This document shows, in pieces, positions 58,878 to 64,000 of a DNA stretch of 64,000 bases. The notes under the pieces are model-generated. The model did not search any database. It was not told the origin of the DNA and was given only the letters and a program-made list of their open reading frames with translations. The position numbers and the translations under genes are program-made. The stretch covers positions 5,837,501 through 5,901,500 of the forward strand of contig NZ_WBOF01000001.1 in the NCBI RefSeq assembly GCF_009569385.1, in the 5' to 3' direction. This stretch comes from Streptomyces kaniharaensis (GTDB taxonomy: Bacteria > Actinomycetota > Actinomycetes > Streptomycetales > Streptomycetaceae). Position 1 is the stretch's first letter. Each line of letters opens with the position of its first letter.

Positions 58878-59366
58878 TCACGTCTCGACGAGCTGTCGTC
58901 GTCCGGAGGCGGGGCCGAATCCGTGGGTGGAGAACGCGGGCCCGCCGGCCAGGTACGCCTCCACCGCGGCCTTGGAGGTCGGGAACATCGGGCTGGGCAG
59001 GCCAGCGGCGGCGGGGTGCCAGCGCACCTCCAGGTGCTTGTCCGGCTCGACGTTGGCCAGCTCGCCCGTGAACTCGCTGGTGGCGAAGACGAACAGCATG
59101 AACCCGCCGAGCCCGTCCCAGCCCTCCTTGGCCTGGATGGTGTGCACCAAGCGCAGGTCGGACGGCTTGGCGATGAGCCCGGCTTCCTCACGTAGCTCCC
59201 GGGCGGCAGCATCGGGGATCTCTTCCCCGGGGTCGACCTTTCCACCCGGGATCGTCCACGCGGGCCCCGGGGTCCAACTGCGCTGGGCGTAGTGGACGGT
59301 GGCGATCCGGTCGGTGTTCAGGTCGTGGGCGATGACGCCGACCGACAGTCTGTTCGTCTCGTGCAT
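58878..59366 (-). CDS. Nudix hydrolase (intact)
   Basis: This 162-residue protein has the complete Nudix box G-G-K-V-D-P-G-E-E, then A-A-R-E-L-R-E-E-A-G-L near 41-63, which coordinates the divalent metals. Such enzymes hydrolyse nucleoside-diphosphate-X compounds. The C-terminal half is conserved to the end, unlike the remnant just upstream. Its start is adjacent to the kinase fragment, with an ATG at 59366. Confidence 0.92.
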   Translation of the reverse strand: MHETNRLSVGVIAHDLNTDRIATVHYAQRSWTPGPAWTIPGGKVDPGEEIPDAAARELREEAGLIAKPSDLRLVHTIQAKEGWDGLGGFMLFVFATSEFTGELANVEPDKHLEVRWHPAAAGLPSPMFPTSKAAVEAYLAGGPAFSTHGFGPASGRRQLVET

Positions 59367-59432
59367 CAGAGGCTCCTGGTTGAAGGTTGAGGGCGTAAAT
59401 GGAGGGGAGGCGACGGTCGAGTACCTGCGCTT

Positions 59433-59705
59433 CTACGTGTCGCGCGGGGGCAACTCCGAGAGCGCGGTCTCGCGCATGATGCGGTCGACCGTGTCGCGCA
59501 GGGCGCTGTTGCTGCCGATGACGGTCTTGATCCCGCCGGGCAGAAGGTCGCGCTCGCGGTACATGTCGAGGTAGTAGCAGCGGGTGACACCGCGATGGTC
59601 GCCCACCAGGCGCGTGAGCATCTCGCCGTAGTGATCGGCGTACAGGATGCCTTCGATGACGACGTGATAGCCGGCGCCCAGCGCGTACCGTGCCACCGTG
59701 TCGAT
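59433..59705 (-). pseudogene. Small kinase gene fragment with internal deletion
   Basis: The minus frame encodes T-V-A-R-Y-A-L-G-A-G-Y-H-V-V-I-E-G-I-L-Y, then V-T-R-C-Y-Y-L-D-M, then R-E-R-D-L-L-P-G-G-I-K-T-V-I-G, and ends E-L-P-P-R-D-T. These are parts of a P-loop kinase-like family often next to Nudix genes. The N-terminal P-loop is gone, and a block seems missing after Y-L-D-M. It abuts the Nudix fragment in another frame. Confidence 0.6.
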
Positions 59706-59707
59706 GT

Positions 59708-59890
59708 GATGCCGAGCTCCTCGTCGGCCTCGCGGACCATGCCGGCCAGGACGGACTCGCCCTCTTCGAGGTGGCCGGCCGGAGCGTGCCAGTGCTGGGC
59801 GGCGAACGTGGTGTTGGCGCGCTGTCCGAGCAACACCCGGCCGTTCTCGATCAGGACCAAGTGGACTCCCACGACCAGGGGGTGCGGCAC
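59708..59890 (-). pseudogene. Nudix hydrolase gene fragment, truncated after the Nudix box
   Basis: Encodes M-P-H-P-L-V-V-G-V-H-L-V-L-I, then a full Nudix box (G-H-L-E-E-G-E, seven residues, R-E-A-D-E-E-L-G-I). The homology ends directly after the box, at the same place where the kinase fragment begins in another frame. The two are a deletion scar between neighbouring genes. Confidence 0.65.
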
Positions 59891-60436
59891 GGGACGTCTC
59901 CTTCCAGGGGCGGGAGGGAACCGGCGCGGCGGCCGGTTCAGGGCATGGCGAAGCTGTGATCAAACTGGTGATCGTTGGTCGTACGTGAGTACGTGGGCAG
60001 GTGTCCCACCGTAGGCCGCCCGGCGGGGCCGCGTCGGTGTGTCGCGGCAGAAGCCACACGATCCGGTGAACGGCCTCAACTCGTCATACTGGTAAGGCGG
60101 TTGCAGGCCCGAACAGGGCAGTGTGCCACGGGGTACTGACACTCGCGCCGTGCTCGGCGGGAGGCGGGCGTTCACGCCTCCGCCGGGGCGATTCGAGGCG
60201 ACAAAGCCTCTCGGTGTCCGCCGGGGTGTGGTGAATCCACCGGGCATGCGCTGCCGGTGCTTCTGTTCGCCCTGATGTGAGTTGATGCCGCTTGGACATG
60301 CTTGAGGTGGGCTACCGTGCTGGCCGCTGAGGGGTGTGTGGATCGAGGAGAGTCGGGGGCACGACGGGTCTCCTCTGGCGTTTCGGCGTGACGTCAGTAA
60401 CATGAGCTCTCCTCACGTTTTCGTCAGGAGGCTGTC
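59891..60436. other. Intergenic region upstream of the beta-glucosidase
   Basis: No gene is supported here. Two hairpins are visible: a bulged 11-bp stem at about 60155-60185 and GAGGC-6-GCCTC near 60196-60211. No CebR-like 14-bp operator of the kind found before many Streptomyces beta-glucosidase genes was seen. The glucosidase ribosome binding site is CAGGAGG at 60425-60431. Confidence 0.45.
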
Positions 60437-61777
60437 ATGCCGGACCGTTTCGACCTGCCGGCGGGGTTCCGCTGGGGTGTTGCCACCGCCGCCTACCAGA
60501 TCGAGGGGGCGGTGGACGAGGACGGTCGCGGGCCCTCCGTCTGGGACACCTTCTGTGCCCGCCCCGGGGCCGTTCGCGACGGGCACACGGGTGCGGTGGC
60601 CTGCGACCACTACCACCGGTACCCCGAGGACATCGCGCTGATGAAGGACCTCGGGCTCGACGGCTACCGCTTCTCCATCGCCTGGCCCCGGGTGCTGCCG
60701 ACAGGGAGCGGGCGCGTGAATCCCGCCGGCCTGGCCTTCTACGACCGCCTGATCGATGCCCTGCTGGAGGCGGGCATCACCCCGCTGCCCACGCTCTTCC
60801 ACTGGGACCTCCCGCAGGCACTGGAAGACAACGGCGGCTGGCTCAACCGCGACACGGCGTACCGCTTCGCCGAGTACGCCGCGGTCATGGCCGACCGCCT
60901 CGGCGACCGCATCCCGGCGTGGATCACCCTCAACGAGCCCTTCGTCCACACCGTCTTCGGCTACGCGCTGGGCACTCACGCCCCCGGCCGCACCCTGATG
61001 TTCGAGGCACTCCCCGCCGCCCACCACCAGCTCCTCGCCCACGGCCTGGCCGCCTCCGTGCTCCACGAGCGCGGCCTGGAGGTGATGCTCTCCAACAACC
61101 TCACCCCGGTCCGGCCTGCCACCCCCTCACCGGAGGACGCAGCCGCCGCCCGGGCCTACGACGCCCTGCACAATCGCCTGTTCACCGACCCCGTCCTCCT
61201 CGGCCGCTACCCCGACCTCTCCGCCCTCGGCGTCCCGGACGACATCTACGGCGCCATCCACCCCGGCGACACCGACCTCATCCACGCCCCCGGCCTCGAC
61301 GGCCTCGGCATCAACTTCTACAACCCGACCCGCGTCGCCGCCCCCACCGATCCCGGGCTCCCCTTCGACCTCGTCGACATCCCCGACGTCCCCCACACCG
61401 CCTTCGGCTGGCCCGTCGTCCCCGACGCCCTCCGCCAACTCCTCGTCAGCCTGAAGGAGTTGTACGGCAAGGCCCTCCCACCCATCACCATCACCGAAAA
61501 CGGCTGCTCGGTCGAAGAGTCCACCACCCCCGACCAGCCCCGCATCGACTTCCTGGCCGGCCACCTCGATGCCCTCGCCGCCGCTGTGGCCGAAGGCGTC
61601 GACGTCCGCGGCTACTACACCTGGTCGCTGATCGACAATTTCGAATGGGCGGAGGGCTACCACCAGCGCTTCGGCCTGGTCCACGTCGACTTCGAGACGC
61701 AGAAGCGCACCCCGAAGGCATCCTACGATTGGTACCGCGACCTGATCGCCGCTCATCGGGTACGGAGTTCGCGGTAG
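60437..61777 (+). CDS. GH1 beta-glucosidase
   Basis: This 446-residue GH1 retaining glycosidase begins F-R-W-G-V-A-T-A-A-Y-Q-I-E-G-A, the family's N-terminal signature. The acid/base Glu is in T-L-N-E-P-F-V near 167 and the nucleophile Glu in I-T-E-N-G-C near 354. It has the normal length and no signal peptide, so it is probably a cytoplasmic cellobiase or aryl-glucosidase. There is no sugar-transport gene next to it. SD CAGGAGG lies five bases before the ATG. Confidence 0.96.
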   Translation: MPDRFDLPAGFRWGVATAAYQIEGAVDEDGRGPSVWDTFCARPGAVRDGHTGAVACDHYHRYPEDIALMKDLGLDGYRFSIAWPRVLPTGSGRVNPAGLAFYDRLIDALLEAGITPLPTLFHWDLPQALEDNGGWLNRDTAYRFAEYAAVMADRLGDRIPAWITLNEPFVHTVFGYALGTHAPGRTLMFEALPAAHHQLLAHGLAASVLHERGLEVMLSNNLTPVRPATPSPEDAAAARAYDALHNRLFTDPVLLGRYPDLSALGVPDDIYGAIHPGDTDLIHAPGLDGLGINFYNPTRVAAPTDPGLPFDLVDIPDVPHTAFGWPVVPDALRQLLVSLKELYGKALPPITITENGCSVEESTTPDQPRIDFLAGHLDALAAAVAEGVDVRGYYTWSLIDNFEWAEGYHQRFGLVHVDFETQKRTPKASYDWYRDLIAAHRVRSSR

Positions 61778-61954
61778 GCGGTGCGTGGTTTCCGGGCGAG
61801 CCAGTACACGGAGAAGCCCCGGACCCTACTGGGCGGCTACCGTGGATCGGCGCCGCCGGCCTCATGCTGCGCCCCCGCGGCCGGGAGGCGTGGGCCGGGA
61901 CTCTCTGGAATCCTGGCTGTGAAGCGCCTGCCAGGCCCACCGCGAGGAGCCGAC

Positions 61955-62398
61955 ATGTCGGGACAGTTCGAGGCCAGCGTCGAGGTCGACCGCCCGGTGG
62001 AGGAGGTCTTCGCCTATCTCGCTGACGGCCGCCACGACCCCGAGTTCAGCCCCCGGGTTCTGGAGATCGCGAAGACTCCGGACGGTCCGACCGCCGTCGG
62101 AACGGTCTTCCGCAGCACCGTGAAGGATGCCGGGGTGAAGACCTCCCGCGAGTTCCGCATCACCGATGTGGAGGCGCCGCGCACCGTTCGGTGGAGCGAG
62201 CAGAGCAAGAACCTCATCACCGCCGAAGGCGGTTATGACCTCGAACCGCTGCCGGACGGCCGTACCCGGGTCCGGATCTTCAACGTGCTCGAAGGCCACG
62301 GCCTCGGCAAGGTCCTGCTCGGCCCGGCCGTGCACGCCGCCCGCAAGGACGCTCCCGACTTCGGGCGCCGGATCAAAGCCGCTATCGAGCGGTCCTGA
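61955..62398 (+). CDS. SRPBCC (START-like) family protein
   Basis: This 147-residue protein opens F-E-A-S-V-E-V-D-R-P-V-E-E-V-F-A-Y-L, the usual SRPBCC start. The fold is a helix-grip barrel that binds hydrophobic ligands, as in polyketide cyclases and CoxG-like proteins. R-E-F-R-I-T-D-V-E and R-T-V-R-W-S-E are barrel strands. GAGGAG precedes the ATG. The function is unassigned. The SDR gene follows 84 bases later on the same strand. Confidence 0.88.
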   Translation: MSGQFEASVEVDRPVEEVFAYLADGRHDPEFSPRVLEIAKTPDGPTAVGTVFRSTVKDAGVKTSREFRITDVEAPRTVRWSEQSKNLITAEGGYDLEPLPDGRTRVRIFNVLEGHGLGKVLLGPAVHAARKDAPDFGRRIKAAIERS

Positions 62399-62482
62399 CC
62401 TCACGTACGCGGCAGCCGGTCCCCCGCGCGCAGCACCGTCGCACCACGGGGGCGCGCTGTCGTACCACCCGAGGAGTCTCCG

Positions 62483-63265
62483 ATGGACCTGCACCTCTCG
62501 GGCAGGGTCGCCCTCGTCACCGGGGCCAGCAAGGGGATCGGCCTCGCCGTGACGCGGGCGCTCGCCGCCGAAGGCGCGAACGTGGTCGCGGTGGCGCGCG
62601 GTATCACCGGTCCGCTGACCGAACTCACCCCGCAGGTGCACCCAGTGTCCGTCGACCTCACCACGGCGGACGGCCCCGCAGCCGCGGTCGAGGAGGCGGT
62701 GTCCCGGTTCGGCGGACTGGACATCCTGGTCAACAACGTCGGCGCGGTACGCCTCCGGCTGACCGGCCTCCTGTCGGTCACCGACGACGACTGGATCCAG
62801 GGACTGACGATCAACTTTCTTGCCGCAGTCCGGACCACCCGAGCGGCCCTGCCCCATCTGATCGAGCGCGGCAACGCCTCAATCGTGACCGTGAGCTCGG
62901 TCAACGCGTTCCTGCCCGACCCGACGATCATCGACTACTGCGCGGCCAAGGCGGCGCTCTCCAACTTCTGCAAGGCCCTCTCCAAGGAGGTCGGTCCGCG
63001 CGGAGTGCGGGTGAACACGGTCAGCCCCGGGCCGGTGTCCACAGCGCTGTGGCTCGGTGACGACGGCGTCGCCGCGACGGTCGCGAAAGCGGCGGGCGGA
63101 GATCCGGAGGACATCGCTCGAGCCGCCGTCGCGCAGTCGGCGACCGGCCGATTCAGCCTCCCGCAGGAGGTCGCCGACCTCGTCGTGCTGCTGGCCGGTG
63201 ACCGGGCGGGTAACGTCACCGGGAGCGACTTCGTCATCGATGGCGGCCTCGTCCAGACACTCTGA
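62483..63265 (+). CDS. SDR family NAD(P)-dependent oxidoreductase
   Basis: This 260-residue classical SDR has V-T-G-A-S-K-G-I-G-L at the cofactor site and N-N-V-G in strand 4. The catalytic Tyr/Lys are in Y-C-A-A-K-A-A-L, with the Ser in V-T-V-S-S-V-N. The A-R-G segment after strand 2 lacks the acidic residue of NAD-preferring enzymes, so NADPH is possible. GAGGAG precedes the ATG. Its substrate is unknown. Confidence 0.93.
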   Translation: MDLHLSGRVALVTGASKGIGLAVTRALAAEGANVVAVARGITGPLTELTPQVHPVSVDLTTADGPAAAVEEAVSRFGGLDILVNNVGAVRLRLTGLLSVTDDDWIQGLTINFLAAVRTTRAALPHLIERGNASIVTVSSVNAFLPDPTIIDYCAAKAALSNFCKALSKEVGPRGVRVNTVSPGPVSTALWLGDDGVAATVAKAAGGDPEDIARAAVAQSATGRFSLPQEVADLVVLLAGDRAGNVTGSDFVIDGGLVQTL

Positions 63266-63301
63266 AATCCGCCCGGCCCGTGCGGACGGCGCCCGGGACC
63301 C

Positions 63302-63318
63302 GGCACGGAATCCGTGCC
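63302..63318 (+). terminator. Small hairpin after the SDR gene
   Basis: GGCACGG at 63302-63308 pairs with 63312-63318 across AAT, 36 bases past the SDR stop. It is short, so the call is tentative. Confidence 0.45.
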
Positions 63319-63486
63319 AGGCCTCGCCTTCGCCTGCGACGCAACGGGTTCGAAGGACCTCACACCGCCCGGGATCAGGCTTCCAGGTGCCGGCCCTCCT
63401 CGGCGACATCCACCGGCGGGCTTGCGCGTGGCCCGGACGGAGGGGTGTCTGGCCGCCGCGCCGGCCGGTAGGGCAGGGTGGGGCCC

Positions 63487-64000
63487 ATGGCGAGTGTGCT
63501 GAAACCCGCGGCGTGGCGCTCGGTGCGCGAGGCGGCGTTGCCGCAGGTCCCTTCGGAAAGTGAAGGCGCCATGCTCTCGGTCCTGGGCACCCGCGCCTTT
63601 CTGCTGTACCGGGTCGATGAGCCCGAGCACCGTAGACGACAGGAGGTCGGTGCCGAGCGCCTGGATAGCATCCCCGCGCTGGCGTGCCTGCTGGGTCTTC
63701 CGGTCGGTCTTCCGGTTCCGGTGGGTTCCCTCCCGGAGCAGACCGAGGTCCGCGACCTCCCGCGCGGAGCCGTCGAGTGGGACACGGATCTGGTGACGCG
63801 CCGGGCGGTTCGGCCGCTCGCCGTTGACCTCGTGGTCGTGCGGGCGGCCGATCCGCGGACGGGATTGGAACGCGCAGGCCGGTTCGCACCGTTCTGCCGC
63901 CGAGCCGTCCTGCTTGACGAGGTTCCGTGCGCAGGGCTGGACGCGATCGTGGCTGAGGCCGCCTTCTACGGCATCGGCGTGCTCCTCGACGAGCCGGACG
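63487..64000 (+). CDS. Hypothetical protein, 5' part (runs off the window)
   Basis: The reading frame is open from an ATG at 63487 to the window end (171 codons so far). It encodes V-L-K-P-A-A-W-R-S-V-R-E-A-A-L-P-Q-V-P-S, then L-G-T-R-A-F-L-L-Y-R-V-D-E. D-L-V-V-V-R-A and F-C-R-R-A-V-L-L-D-E-V-P-C follow. Codon use is typical of the neighbourhood. I do not recognise the family. No Shine-Dalgarno is clear, since GGGCCC directly precedes the ATG. Confidence 0.6.
   Translation, partial: MASVLKPAAWRSVREAALPQVPSESEGAMLSVLGTRAFLLYRVDEPEHRRRQEVGAERLDSIPALACLLGLPVGLPVPVGSLPEQTEVRDLPRGAVEWDTDLVTRRAVRPLAVDLVVVRAADPRTGLERAGRFAPFCRRAVLLDEVPCAGLDAIVAEAAFYGIGVLLDEPD

Noticed and set aside
59891..60436. CebR operator before the beta-glucosidase
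   Set aside because: No TGGGAGCGCTCCCA-like palindrome was present.
58720..60436. RiPP precursor next to the ABC transporter and Nudix genes
   Set aside because: No small ORF with an RBS and a Cys/Ser-rich core, and no modification enzyme, was found there.
1..64000. CRISPR arrays, tRNA genes, IS elements, prophage
   Set aside because: No regularly spaced repeats, cloverleaf-like sequences, transposases with terminal repeats or phage structural genes were seen by reading. A dedicated search would be more sensitive.

Overview
The window is high-GC actinobacterial DNA, most likely from Streptomyces or a close relative such as Kitasatospora. The evidence is GC-biased codon use, many GTG starts, GTGA/ATGA-coupled operons, mycothiol-type enzymes, a TTA codon at the start of a regulator, a Tat-exported phospholipase C and an LAXTG-type surface protein. 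It reads as a chromosomal-arm mosaic of metabolic, regulatory and accessory genes. I found no tRNA, rRNA, CRISPR array, insertion sequence or phage module.

Layout. 0-11.7 kb: 5' part of a P450, an amidase, an FUSC-type efflux protein, an unassigned radical SAM enzyme, a PIG-L deacetylase, DedA, DUF1918, a TetR regulator divergent from an aldehyde dehydrogenase plus mycothiol-dependent enzyme pair, and a MOSC protein. 11.7-15.7 kb: a MocR regulator divergent from a class V aminotransferase and MFS exporter, with start codons sharing two bases. 16.5-18.3 kb: a wall-anchored repeat protein. 18.4-24.5 kb: a five-gene, translationally coupled siderophore operon with the gene order of the vibrioferrin pvsABCDE operon. 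Its first gene is reduced to 74 codons. 25-36 kb: DUF4389, TrmO, a GGDEF-EAL protein with a degenerate EAL domain, an amine oxidase, Lrp, an epimerase, an aldo/keto reductase, phospholipase C and a VOC protein.

36-46 kb: a large ATPase regulator with an HTH at each end and TTA as its fourth codon, a secreted protein with three near-identical fascin-like repeats, a SnoaL-like protein, an NmrA-type pseudogene, and an ABC exporter with a two-component system whose kinase carries a one-base frameshift. 46.7-52.3 kb: a urease operon, ureA-(CbiX-like)-ureB-ureC-ureF-ureG-ureD. It has no ureE, but carries a CbiX-like gene ending in a His-rich tail. 52.4-64 kb: a thioredoxin-like protein, a GNAT, DUF3052, a decayed patch, acylphosphatase, DUF72, an ABC exporter with a Nudix protein, a Nudix/kinase remnant, a GH1 beta-glucosidase, SRPBCC and SDR proteins, and a partial gene of unknown function.

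The most rewarding places for follow-up are the CbiX-like protein inside the urease operon, the vibrioferrin-type operon with its gutted ATP-grasp gene, and the TTA-containing double-HTH regulator. Several decayed genes (pvsA-like, NmrA, the kinase, Nudix/kinase) suggest an arm region undergoing gene loss.
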